Assembly: GCF_022524345.1 (NCBI RefSeq)
Contig: NZ_JAKWJU010000002.1
Location: forward strand, 4,812,501 to 4,876,500
Direction: 5' to 3'
Origin: Streptomyces marispadix
Lineage (GTDB): Bacteria > Actinomycetota > Actinomycetes > Streptomycetales > Streptomycetaceae
Length of the DNA stretch: 64,000 nucleotides
How positions within the stretch are numbered: the stretch's first letter is position 1; each line of letters begins with the position of its first letter. Both the position numbers and the translations under genes were made by a program. Positions 54,994-63,783 of the stretch are shown piece after piece. The notes under the pieces are model-generated. The model saw only the letters and a list, made by a program, of their open reading frames with translations. It did not search any database and was not told where the DNA came from.

Positions 54994-56321
54994 CGGGCGT
55001 CGTCCTCGCTGTCGGGCCGGGAAGCGTCGGAGGGGGCGGCGGGGCCTGTGGGCGCTGCGGGCGCCGGGGGTGCCACGGGCCCGCCATGCCCCGGCGGCAT
55101 CGGAGGCGGCCCGCCCTGCGGCTGCTGGGCGGCGATGTGCGCGTACGGGTCCGGTGCTCCGGCGTACGGGCCCTGCTGCATCGGTGCGCCACCCGGCGGC
55201 GGCCCCCAGCCGCCGCCCGGTGCTCCCGGACCCGTCGGTCCCGGCGGCGGCATCGTCCCTGGTGCGCCCGGCACGGCGGGCGGAGCGCCCGGCACACCCT
55301 GGGCTCCCGGCATACCCGGTGTTCCCGGCCCCATCGGCACACCCAACTGCCCCGGCGCCAACTGCTGCGGCTGCTGCTGGAGTTGGAGACCCGCGCGCTG
55401 GTCGGCGGTGGAGCGGTAGTCCACGGCGCCCTGCGTCAGCCGCATGTACGCCTCCTCCAGCGACGCCTGATGCGGCGACAGCTCCCACAGCCGTACGTCC
55501 GCCTGGTGCGCCAGATCGCTGATCTGCGGCAGCGGCAGCCCGCTGACGCGCAGCGCGCCGTCGTCCTCCGGCTGCACCTGCCCGCCTGCCTCCTGGAGGG
55601 CCGACGTCAGCTTCTCGCGCTGCGTCTGGTCGCCCTCGGGCGTACGTACGCGGGCGAAGCCCACGGAGTTCTGGGCGATGAACTCCTTGACCGAGGTGTC
55701 CGCCATGAGCTGACCGCGGCCGATGACGATCAGATGCTCGGCGGTCAGCGCCATCTCGCTCATCAGGTGGGACGAGACGAAGACGGTGCGCCCCTCGCTC
55801 GCGAGCTGCTTCATCAGATTGCGGACCCAGAGGATGCCCTCGGGGTCGAGGCCGTTGACGGGCTCGTCGAAGAGCAGCACCTGGGGGTCGCCGAGCAGCG
55901 CCGCCGCGATGCCGAGCCGCTGGCCCATGCCGAGGGAGAAACCCTGCGAGCGCTTCTTGGCAACCTGCTGCAACCCGACCACGCCCAGCACCTCGTCGAC
56001 CCGCCGGGACGGGATGCCGGAGAGCTGCGCGAGGGACAGCAGATGGTTGCGCGCCGAGCGCCCGCCGTGCACCGCCTTGGCGTCCAGCAGGGCACCGACC
56101 TGGCGCGGGGCGTTGGGCAGATTGCGGAACGGGTGCCCGCCGACGGTGACTTGACCCGCCGTCGGGGCGTCCAGGCCCAGGATCATCCGCATCGTCGTCG
56201 ACTTGCCGGAGCCGTTGGGCCCCAGGAAGCCGGTGACGGTTCCCGGCCGTACCTGGAAGGACAGGTTGTAGACGGCCGTCTTGGCGCCGTAGCGCTTTGT
56301 CAGGCCGTACGCCTCTATCAT
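54990..56321 (-). CDS. ABC exporter ATPase with collagen-like C-terminal tail
   Basis: The 443-residue protein has an ABC domain (about 1-310): Walker A GFLGPNGSGKST, signature FSLGMGQRLGIAAAL, Walker B VLLFDEPVNGLDPEG and H-loop SSHLMSEMALTAEH, then a regulatory segment with ELSPHQASLEEAYMRLT. The last 125 residues are Gly/Pro/Gln-rich with stretches of Gly-x-Pro type (GTPGMPGAQGVPGAPPAVPG). It is a paralogue of 57828-58814, which ends much sooner. Partner permease is the next gene, whose N-terminus is also Pro/Gln-rich. Confidence 0.9.
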   Translation of the reverse strand: MIEAYGLTKRYGAKTAVYNLSFQVRPGTVTGFLGPNGSGKSTTMRMILGLDAPTAGQVTVGGHPFRNLPNAPRQVGALLDAKAVHGGRSARNHLLSLAQLSGIPSRRVDEVLGVVGLQQVAKKRSQGFSLGMGQRLGIAAALLGDPQVLLFDEPVNGLDPEGILWVRNLMKQLASEGRTVFVSSHLMSEMALTAEHLIVIGRGQLMADTSVKEFIAQNSVGFARVRTPEGDQTQREKLTSALQEAGGQVQPEDDGALRVSGLPLPQISDLAHQADVRLWELSPHQASLEEAYMRLTQGAVDYRSTADQRAGLQLQQQPQQLAPGQLGVPMGPGTPGMPGAQGVPGAPPAVPGAPGTMPPPGPTGPGAPGGGWGPPPGGAPMQQGPYAGAPDPYAHIAAQQPQGGPPPMPPGHGGPVAPPAPAAPTGPAAPSDASRPDSEDDAR

Positions 56322-56471
56322 CCGTTTGTCCCTGGACGAAGTTCGGGGCGCACTCGCCCCCGGACATGGCCTAGGAGGCTACAAGGCCGCCTTCTGGTTC
56401 CAACCGGTGGCCGGTGCAACCGCTCGCCCACCCCGCCGGGCGCTTCTCCGAGGGACGGCGGACCGAACGGC

Positions 56472-56834
56472 TCAGCCCGTCAAGGTGCCCTGGTGAAAGT
56501 ACATCCGCCAACCGGCAGCGGTCAGGCGCCACAGTGAGCTCCGCCACGACCGGCGGCCCTGGTTGTCGGCGAGGTACGTCAGGTGAACGATGCCGGGAGC
56601 GAGCGCCACCCCGGACATCTCGCTGACCTCGACCGGGGACTCCGGGGACACCGTGCCGCCGCTCGTCACCGTGAGGATCGACTCCGCGTCCCACCGGCGT
56701 CCGGAGGCCCCGATCTCGGCGAAGTCCGGGTCCAAGAGCTCCAAGACGAGCGCCGGGGAAGCCCGCACCTCGGGATCGAGAAGCCGCAGCTCTCCATCGA
56801 TGGCGCATCTCACAGCCCGCTCGCTCTCGTCCAC
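56472..56834 (-). CDS. NTF2-like (DUF4440-type) small protein
   Basis: The 120-residue protein reads VRCAIDGELRLLDPEVRASPALVLELLDPDFAEIGASGRRWD, then VHLTYLADNQGRRSWRSSLWRLTAAGWRMYFHQGTL, the SnoaL/DUF4440 fold with a closing WR-containing strand. Such proteins bind or convert small molecules, but no catalytic set is clear. GTG at 56834 is the chosen start. It stands alone between two ABC exporter pairs. Confidence 0.75.
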   Translation of the reverse strand: MDESERAVRCAIDGELRLLDPEVRASPALVLELLDPDFAEIGASGRRWDAESILTVTSGGTVSPESPVEVSEMSGVALAPGIVHLTYLADNQGRRSWRSSLWRLTAAGWRMYFHQGTLTG

Positions 56835-57053
56835 GACGCAGACCCTACGGACAACTTTCCCCGGTACACAGCGAGTTCTCTGCCCCGGGCGCCCGCCGGT
56901 CACGTCCGGGCCTCACCCTGGCGACGGGCGCGCCCCGGACGCCCGGCACTCGGCCTCTCGCCTGCGCGGGCGCGCAGGGTGGTCGCGTGCCGGGCCCGGC
57001 GACTGAACCCGCGGTGTGGCGCGCATGGTTGTCGGGTGACAGCCCGGCGAGGG

Positions 57054-57824
57054 CTACGCGTCCCGCCGCTTCAGCACGATCCACCCGGCCACGAGCGCCG
57101 CCAGCGCCCACGCCGCCATGATCGCCAGCCCCTCGTAGGGCCCGTAAGGACGGTTCAGCGACTCCGGCACCACGGCCGTGATCGTCTTGCCCGCCTGGTC
57201 CGGCAGGTACTGGGCGTACTTCTTCGTCGCGTTGACGGTGCCCAGGATGTTGGAGATCAGGAAGAAGAACGGCATCAGGATCGCGAAGGCCAGCAGCGGG
57301 GAGCGCAGCACGAAACTCAGGCCCATCGAGAACAGCGCGATCAGCGTCATATAGACGCCGCCGCCCAGCACCGCGCGCAGCACGCCCTCGTCCTGGATCG
57401 AGACGCTGTGCTCGCCCAGCAGCGCCTGCCCCACGAAGAACGCGAGGAAGCTGGTGGCCATCCCGACGACCAGCACGAGCGACGTGGCGACGAAGACCTT
57501 GGAGAGCAGGAAGACGCTGCGCTGCGGTACGGCGGCCAGCGAGCTGCGGATCATGCCGGTGCTGTACTCGCTGGAGACGACCAGCACGCCGAAGGCGATC
57601 ATCGCGAGCTGCCCGAGACCCGAGCCGGAGAAGCTGGTCTGGGTGGCGTCGAAGCTCAACTGCTGCTGCTTGCCGAGCTTGTCGAACTGTGCTGCGGTGA
57701 AGGCGCAGATGAGGGCCGAGAGCCCCACCGTGACCACCAGCGCCGTGGCCAGCGTCCACAGCGTCGACCGTACGGAACGGATCTTCGTCCACTCGGAGCG
57801 GAGAACGCGCGTCGTGTGTGGCAT
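57054..57824 (-). CDS. ABC-2 exporter permease
   Basis: The 256-residue permease has six membrane segments, the shared start LRSEWTKIRSVRSTLWTL, GVLVVSSEYSTGMIRSSLAAVPQRSVFL and end WIVLKRRDA. It is a paralogue of 53938-54993. It begins 3 bases after the ATPase gene, so the pair forms one unit. Confidence 0.9.
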   Translation of the reverse strand: MPHTTRVLRSEWTKIRSVRSTLWTLATALVVTVGLSALICAFTAAQFDKLGKQQQLSFDATQTSFSGSGLGQLAMIAFGVLVVSSEYSTGMIRSSLAAVPQRSVFLLSKVFVATSLVLVVGMATSFLAFFVGQALLGEHSVSIQDEGVLRAVLGGGVYMTLIALFSMGLSFVLRSPLLAFAILMPFFFLISNILGTVNATKKYAQYLPDQAGKTITAVVPESLNRPYGPYEGLAIMAAWALAALVAGWIVLKRRDA

Positions 57825-57827
57825 GGG

Positions 57828-58814
57828 CTACCGCTTCCTCCTGACGGGCTTGGGCTTGCCGCCCTGGTCCTGGCCCCGGGACGGCTGCTGCGCTTGCCCG
57901 GGGGCGGCCTGATGCTGTGCGTGGTACTCGACGGACTCCGCCGTCAGCCGCATGAACGCCTCCTCCAACGAGGCCTTCTGCGGGCTCAGTTCGTGCAGCA
58001 CCACCTGGTAGTAGGCCGCCATCTCGCCGATACGGGCGGGCTCGACGCCTTCGACCTGCATCGCACCGTCCTGCTCGAAGACGGGCACGACACCGTGGTG
58101 GGTGAGCACGTCCCTCATCCGCTCAGGCTGCGGCGTGCGCACCCTCACGAACGTGCGCGAGTTCTTGGCGATGAAGTCCGCCATCGACGTGTCCGCGAGC
58201 AGCTTGCCGCGCCCGATGACCACCAAGTGCTCGGCTGTCAGGGCCATTTCGCTCATCAGGTGGGACGAGACGAAGACGGTGCGCCCCTCGGAGGCAAGAT
58301 GCTTCATCAGATTGCGGATCCAGTGGATGCCCTCGGGGTCGAGGCCGTTGACGGGCTCGTCGAACATCAGGATCTTCGGGTTGCCGAGCAGGGCCGCGGC
58401 GATGCCGAGCCGCTGGCCCATGCCGAGCGAGAACCCCTTGGGGCGCTTCTTCGCGACGTCGCTGAGCCCGACGAGGTCGAGGACCGAATTGATCCTCTTC
58501 TTGGGGATGTTGTTGGCCTGCGCCATGCACAGCAGATGGTTGTACGCGCTGCGCCCGCCGTGCACCGCCTTGGCCTCCAGCAGCGCCCCGATGTGGTTGA
58601 GCGGGTCGCGTAGCTGGTCGTAGCGCTTGCCGTCGATGTGTACGTCGCCGCTGGTGGGACTGTCCAGGCCGAGCATCATGCGCATCGTCGTGGACTTGCC
58701 CGCGCCGTTGGGGCCGAGGAAGCCGGTGACCATTCCGGGGCGCACGGTGAACGTGAGATTGTCGACGGCCGTCTTGTCCCCATACCGCTTGGTCAGCCCG
58801 CGCAGCTCAATCAT
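57828..58814 (-). CDS. ABC exporter ATPase
   Basis: The 328-residue ATPase has Walker A GFLGPNGAGKST, signature FSLGMGQRLGIAAAL, Walker B ILMFDEPVNGLDPEG and H-loop SSHLMSEMALTAEH, with a C-terminal domain containing ELSPQKASLEEAFMRLT. It is nearly the same layout as 54990-56321 and likely came from a tandem duplication. It ends in a short Gln/Lys-rich tail. The substrate is unknown; such pairs often export lipids or peptide antibiotics. Confidence 0.92.
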   Translation of the reverse strand: MIELRGLTKRYGDKTAVDNLTFTVRPGMVTGFLGPNGAGKSTTMRMMLGLDSPTSGDVHIDGKRYDQLRDPLNHIGALLEAKAVHGGRSAYNHLLCMAQANNIPKKRINSVLDLVGLSDVAKKRPKGFSLGMGQRLGIAAALLGNPKILMFDEPVNGLDPEGIHWIRNLMKHLASEGRTVFVSSHLMSEMALTAEHLVVIGRGKLLADTSMADFIAKNSRTFVRVRTPQPERMRDVLTHHGVVPVFEQDGAMQVEGVEPARIGEMAAYYQVVLHELSPQKASLEEAFMRLTAESVEYHAQHQAAPGQAQQPSRGQDQGGKPKPVRRKR

Positions 58815-59175
58815 GCGCCGACGCTATGCGTGTAGAGCCACCGATGCCAGTGGATGTTGCGTGCTCACTCACCTCCGTGCGCAACGCGCCGCCGCGGCCT
58901 CCGGATCTTTCGGCGGGTTTACCCGTTTACGGCCGATACGGGGGAGGGCGGTTCGGTGACGCGTAACGCACAGGGTCCGCGCCCGTATCCGCGCCCGCCC
59001 ACCCGAAGGAGGGGGCCTGACGCATGAACGGGCCTGACGTACGAACGAGCCGTGGCTTACGAAGGGCCGTCCGTGGTCTGCGAACGGCCCGCGGTACGCA
59101 GACGGGCCCGGCACCAGAAGTGCCGGGCCCGCCGTATGAGCCGTATGCCCTAGCGCCGAGTGCGACGGAGTCGCG
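58815..59175. other. Intergenic region between filP and the ABC exporter
   Basis: There are 361 bases. It contains the filP terminator (59103-59131) and, nearer 58815-58900, the presumed promoter of the exporter genes. No gene is recognised. Confidence 0.5.
59103..59131 (-). terminator. Perfect hairpin terminator after filP
   Basis: CGGGCCCGGCAC (59103-59114), 5-base loop, GTGCCGGGCCCG (59120-59131), 45 bases beyond the filP stop on the minus strand. Confidence 0.8.
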
Positions 59176-60135
59176 TCAGCGGGACTGCTGCGCGGGAACG
59201 CCCCGGGCAGCGGCCTCGTCGTCGGCCGCGACGTCGCCTTCCTCGCCGCCCTGGCCCGCCGCGGCGACGGCCGCACCCGTGAGGGTGGCCAGCATCTCGC
59301 GGACGTTGGTGAGCTGGGCGTTGATGCTGTCGCGGCGGTTGGTGAGGGCCGCCAGCTCGCGCTCCGACTCGCTGCGGACGCGGTCCGCCTTGGCATTGGC
59401 GTCGGCCACGATGTCCTCGGCCTGACGCTGGGCCGTCTCCACCGTCTGACGGGCACGGCGCTCCGCGTCCGTACGCAGCTTCTCGGCCTCCAGCCGAAGC
59501 TGCTCCGCGCGGTGCTCGATCTCGGCGAGGCGCTTCTCCGCCTTCGCCTGACGGGAGGCGAGGTCGCGCTCGGACTGCTCGCGCCGCTTGGCGAGGTTGG
59601 TCTCGAAGTCCGCGGCGGCCTGGGCGGCCTTGGCGCGGGTGTCCTCGAAGAGGGAGTCGGCCTCCTCGCGCTTGGACTGGGCGTCCTTCTCCGCCTCCGT
59701 GCGCAGCGCGTTGGCCTCGCCCTTGGCCTTCTCGACGATGCTCGCGCCCTCGTCCTCGGCCTTGGCCTTGCGCTCGGCGGCGAACGCCTCCGCGTCGTTA
59801 CGCACCTGCTGCGCGGCGCCCTCGGCCAGCTCGCGGTGCTGCTCGGCGGCCCTGCGCGCCTCGTCACGCAGGTCCTTGGCCTCCTCCTCGGCGAGGCGGA
59901 GGATCTTCTCGACCCGCGCGCCCAGCCCGGCGTAGGACGGCTCGGCGTCGTTTACCTGGGCCTGGGCGTTCTGCGTCTCAAGGTGGAGTTCCTCGATCCG
60001 CTTTTCCAGCGAGGTGATTCGGGCCAGTGCGCTGTCACGGTCGGCGACGAGCTTCGTGATGCGGTCGTCCACCTGCCCGCGGTCGTAGCCACGTCGCACG
60101 AGCTCGAAGCCGAAGGGGGAGGAAGTGTCGCTCAT
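59176..60135 (-). CDS. filP: Intermediate-filament-like coiled-coil protein FilP
   Basis: FilP forms a cytoskeletal network behind growing hyphal tips in Streptomyces and works with Scy and DivIVA. The 319-residue protein has a DivIVA-like N-terminal segment (SPFGFELVRRGYDRGQVDDRI), a short coiled coil, and from about 70 to 280 a continuous Ala/Glu/Arg-rich coiled coil (AEEEAKDLRDEARRAAEQHR onwards). The C-terminus is Gly/Ala/Glu-rich. It is often misannotated as cellulose-binding. It lies 123 bases downstream of scy, as in S. coelicolor. Confidence 0.9.
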   Translation of the reverse strand: MSDTSSPFGFELVRRGYDRGQVDDRITKLVADRDSALARITSLEKRIEELHLETQNAQAQVNDAEPSYAGLGARVEKILRLAEEEAKDLRDEARRAAEQHRELAEGAAQQVRNDAEAFAAERKAKAEDEGASIVEKAKGEANALRTEAEKDAQSKREEADSLFEDTRAKAAQAAADFETNLAKRREQSERDLASRQAKAEKRLAEIEHRAEQLRLEAEKLRTDAERRARQTVETAQRQAEDIVADANAKADRVRSESERELAALTNRRDSINAQLTNVREMLATLTGAAVAAAGQGGEEGDVAADDEAAARGVPAQQSR

Positions 60136-60258
60136 GGGGTTCCTGTCGAGTCAGACGGGTTATCAGACGGGGAGTGATAGGGGAATCCTAGGGCCCAAAC
60201 CGGCGTGTCATCGAGCCGTTGCCGGTTTGATCTGGAGAATGTGCGCTCGTTCGAGTGG

Positions 60259-63200
60259 CTAACTTCCGGACTCCTTGCCGGCGGACCGAGTCGTACCTGC
60301 GCCAACTCCCGCTGTCACGCCGTTGGTTGACCCGGAGTCGGCCTTGCCCTTCTTACCGGTTTTGCCCTCCGGCCCGCTGCCGGGTCCGGGAGTTTCGAAG
60401 GATTCCAGTGCTTCCAGTACATCCTGCACGCGCGAGATCTCGGCGTTGATGTCCTCCTGGCGGCGCTCCAGCACCTCCAGTTCACGCTGCCCGGCCTCGA
60501 CGGTCCGCTCCGCCTCTGCCCTGGCCTCGTCCCGGATCTGCTCTGCCTCGCGTACGAGTTGGGCCTTGCGCTGCTCTGCGTCCTTGAGCAGTCCCTCCGC
60601 CTTCTTCACGGCGGAGACGCGCACGTTGCCCGCTTCGTTGTCGGCCTCGCGCACGACGCGAGCGGCCTTCTCCTCGGCGTCACGCAGTTGTTCCTGCGCC
60701 GCCTTCACGAGCTTGTCGCAGCGCTCACCGGCGGCCTGCATGGCCTCGGAGGACTCCCTGCGTGCCCGCTCGTGCAGCTTCTCGATCTCGCGCTCCACAC
60801 GGGCGCGCTGTTCCTGCGTACGTTCCCTGATGGCGGCGGCGTCGCTGCGGGCCTCCTCCAGCATGGTGTTGGAGTCGTTGCGCGCCTTCTCCACCATCTG
60901 ACGACTGTCCTCGCGGGCCTCGTTGACCAGACGGTCCGACTCACGCCGGGCTGCGCCCACCATGCTGTCGGCCTGCTCCTCCGCGGACGTCTGCGTACGG
61001 CGGGCCTCCTCGCGCGCCTCGGCGAGCAGCCGGTCGGCCTGCTCCGCGGCGTCGTTGCGCCGCCGCGCGGCCTCCTCGCGTGCCTCGTCGAGCACCCGCT
61101 CCGACTCCGCGCGGGAGCGCTCCGCCTCCTCCAGGGCCTCCGAAACGGTCGTCTCCGCCATGGCCTTGGCGGCCTCGGACTCCTCCTGCGCCTCCTGCCG
61201 CAGCTCCGCGGCGGCCTTCTCCGCCGCGGCCCGCCGACGTGCGATCTCCTCCTCGGCGCGCTCGTGGAGCCCGGTGACCGAGTCGCGTACCTGCTGGGCG
61301 GTCTCCTCCGCGGCGCTGACCATGTCGGCCGCGCGGCGCTCCGCCTCCTCGACGAGACGTGCCGCCTCGCTCTGCGCGTCCTCGACCCGCTGCCGCGCCG
61401 TGGCCAGCAGCTCGTCGCTCTGGCGGCGTGCGTCCGTGCGTTCCCTGTGGGCCTCTTCGCGGGCGCCGGCCAGCAACTCCTCGGCCTCGCGCCGCCGCCG
61501 GTCGGCCTCCTCGCGTGCGGCTTCGAGCGCCTCGGCCGCCTCCGCGTTCGTACGTTCCGCCGCGGCGCTGGCCTCGGCCCTGATCCGGTCGGCGGTGTCC
61601 TGCGCCTCGTTGCGCAACCGCTCGGCCTCGGACGCGGCGTCGCTGCGCAACTGCACGGCCAGCGCCTCGCCTTCGGCGCGCGCCTGGGAGGCGTCCGCGT
61701 GCGCCTCGCTGCGCAGCCGTTCGGCCTCCTCCTCGGCCTGCTGCTGAAGGGTGCGCATCCGCTCGGCGGCCTCCGCGCGCAGCCGCTCGGTCTCCGAGCG
61801 GGCCTCCTCGCGCAGCCGGTCCGATTCGCTGTGCGCGTCGCGGAGTTCGCGCTCGGCGTCCGCGAGCTTCGCCTCGGCCTCCGCGTGCAGCCGCTCCAAC
61901 TCGGCGGCGGCCTCGGCCTTTCGGTCCTTGGCGGCCTGCTCGGCCTCCTCGCGGATGCGCCTGCCCGCCTCGTCGGCGTCCGCCCGCGTCTTCCCCGCCT
62001 GCTCCTCGGCGGTCGAACGCAGCTCCTCCGCCTCGGAGTTGGCGCGCTCCAAGGTCTCCTCGGCCTGGCGGCGCAGCGTCGTGGCGCGCTCGATGGCCTC
62101 GGTGCGTACGCGTTCGCTCTCGTTGGCGGCCTCGGAGCGGGTGTCCTCCGCGTCGGCCTTCGCCTTGACGAGGAGTTCCTCGGCGCGGTTCGCGGCATCC
62201 TCGATCTGCTGCACGGCCTCGCGGCGTGCCTCGCTGCGGATGCGCTCGCCCTCCTCGACCGCCTCCGCACGCAGTTGCTCGGCCTCTCCGCGCAGCCGCC
62301 GCGCTTCCTCCTGGTACTCGGCGGCCTTCTCGCGGTACTCCTTCGTGTCGTCCTTGGCCGCGCCCTCCAGCTCCTCGACGAGCTGCCGGGCCTCTCCGCG
62401 CAGCCGCTCGGCCTCCTCCTCGGCCTCACGGCGGATGCGTTCGGCCTCCTCGGACGCCTTGCGCGTGGTGGCCCTGGCCTCCTCGGACGCCTTGTCCAGC
62501 TCGTCCTCGGCGGTACGGGCGGCCTCCGCGAGCTGGTTCGCCGACTCCTCCGCCGAGCGGGTACGGGCCTCGGCCTTGGCCTCCTCGATGAGCTGCTCGG
62601 CCTCGGCCTTCGCCTCGTCGCGGAGCTGCTGGGCCTCGGCCTTGACGGCCTCCGACTCCTTGGTGGCGTCCGCGACCATGCGGGCCACTTCGTTCTTCGC
62701 GGTACGCAGGCGCTGCTCGTTGTCCGACTCGGCGTCCGCAAGCAGCTTTTCGGCCGCCTCGGACGCCTTCGTCAGCTTCTGCTCGGCCTCGTTGCGGGCC
62801 TCGCGCAGCGCGGCCTCGGCCTCCTGCATGCGCTCGCCGGCCCGGCGTACCAGATCGGCGGCCTCACGGCGGGACGACTCCGACTCGGAAGTGGAGGAGG
62901 TACGCAGCCGCTCCGCGTGCTCACTGGCCTCCTGGGCCTGTGTCGAGGCGGAGTTGAGCATCCGCTCGGCCTCCGCGCGGGCACGGCGCAGAATCGCGTC
63001 GGCCTCCGAACGGGCCTGCTCCGCCTCGGAGTTGAGCCTTCCGCGGGTCTCCTCCGCGTGCCGCTCGGCTTCCTCACGCGCCTGTGCGAGGGCGCGTTCG
63101 GACTCGGCGCGCGTCTCCTCCATGAGGCGCTGCGCCTGCTGTTCCGTACGGGCGCGAAGCTGCTCCGCCCATGCGACGTTCTCGTTGACGTGGGACTCGA

Positions 63201-63612
63201 CGGTGGAGCGGCGCTCGGCCAGCTCCTGGTCGAGCTGCTGGCGGCGGCGCACCGCCTCGGCGTGCAGCTCCGACTCCAGCCGGGACTGCTGCTCCGCCCG
63301 CTCCTGGAGCAGGCGTTGGGTCTCCATGCGGGCGTCGCGCAGCTCGCGCTCGGCGTCCGCCCGCATCTGGTCGGCCTGTAGCTGCGCGTTCCGCAGCAGC
63401 GATTCGGCCTGCTGGGAGAGGTTGTCGTAGCTGGCCGGGCGCGTGGCGAGAGCGCGGCGCGCCTCGTGCAGCTTGGCGCGCAGCACTTCGACCTGATAGC
63501 CGAGGTCGTCGGCATGGTCGACGGCCTTCTCCCGCTCCTTCTTCAGCCGCTCCATCTCGGCCTCGAACTGCGAGAGGTGGTCGTCAGCCTCGTAGCGGTC
63601 GTAGCCCCGCAC
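60259..63612 (-). CDS. scy: Polarisome coiled-coil scaffold Scy
   Basis: Scy organises the tip-growth complex with DivIVA and FilP and marks new branch sites. The 1117-residue protein starts MRGYDRYEADDHLSQFEAEM with a DivIVA-like segment, a short heptad coiled coil, and then about 950 residues of Ala/Glu/Arg-rich long-period coiled coil (EEAERLRSEA-like units) described for Scy as 51-residue repeats. The C-terminal 60 residues are Gly/Ser/Thr-rich. From memory the S. coelicolor protein is about 1326 residues, so this one may lack about four repeat units. The start is GTG at 63612. Confidence 0.9.
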   Translation of the reverse strand: MRGYDRYEADDHLSQFEAEMERLKKEREKAVDHADDLGYQVEVLRAKLHEARRALATRPASYDNLSQQAESLLRNAQLQADQMRADAERELRDARMETQRLLQERAEQQSRLESELHAEAVRRRQQLDQELAERRSTVESHVNENVAWAEQLRARTEQQAQRLMEETRAESERALAQAREEAERHAEETRGRLNSEAEQARSEADAILRRARAEAERMLNSASTQAQEASEHAERLRTSSTSESESSRREAADLVRRAGERMQEAEAALREARNEAEQKLTKASEAAEKLLADAESDNEQRLRTAKNEVARMVADATKESEAVKAEAQQLRDEAKAEAEQLIEEAKAEARTRSAEESANQLAEAARTAEDELDKASEEARATTRKASEEAERIRREAEEEAERLRGEARQLVEELEGAAKDDTKEYREKAAEYQEEARRLRGEAEQLRAEAVEEGERIRSEARREAVQQIEDAANRAEELLVKAKADAEDTRSEAANESERVRTEAIERATTLRRQAEETLERANSEAEELRSTAEEQAGKTRADADEAGRRIREEAEQAAKDRKAEAAAELERLHAEAEAKLADAERELRDAHSESDRLREEARSETERLRAEAAERMRTLQQQAEEEAERLRSEAHADASQARAEGEALAVQLRSDAASEAERLRNEAQDTADRIRAEASAAAERTNAEAAEALEAAREEADRRRREAEELLAGAREEAHRERTDARRQSDELLATARQRVEDAQSEAARLVEEAERRAADMVSAAEETAQQVRDSVTGLHERAEEEIARRRAAAEKAAAELRQEAQEESEAAKAMAETTVSEALEEAERSRAESERVLDEAREEAARRRNDAAEQADRLLAEAREEARRTQTSAEEQADSMVGAARRESDRLVNEAREDSRQMVEKARNDSNTMLEEARSDAAAIRERTQEQRARVEREIEKLHERARRESSEAMQAAGERCDKLVKAAQEQLRDAEEKAARVVREADNEAGNVRVSAVKKAEGLLKDAEQRKAQLVREAEQIRDEARAEAERTVEAGQRELEVLERRQEDINAEISRVQDVLEALESFETPGPGSGPEGKTGKKGKADSGSTNGVTAGVGAGTTRSAGKESGS

Positions 63613-63783
63613 TGCGCGGTCCCATCCGTCCCCTGGTCGTGGTGGTGAACTGACCCTTCGTGGTGATGGTGTCAGAACATCGGCAGAACTTCGGGCCGGA
63701 CCTCCAGCCCGGACCCTCCCCTCGGGATGGTGCGAAGGCCCGCCCCGGCCGAGTGGCCACTCTACCGGGCCGAGAAGCAGCCG

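Noticed and set aside
56371..56808. 145-codon minus-strand frame overlapping the NTF2-like gene
   Set aside because: The alternative frame has no fold signature, whereas the 56472-56834 frame matches the NTF2-like pattern.
60559..63381. 940-codon plus-strand frame opposite scy
   Set aside because: The Leu/Gly/Arg-rich text is the complement of the Glu/Ala/Arg repeats of Scy; no start context or domain.
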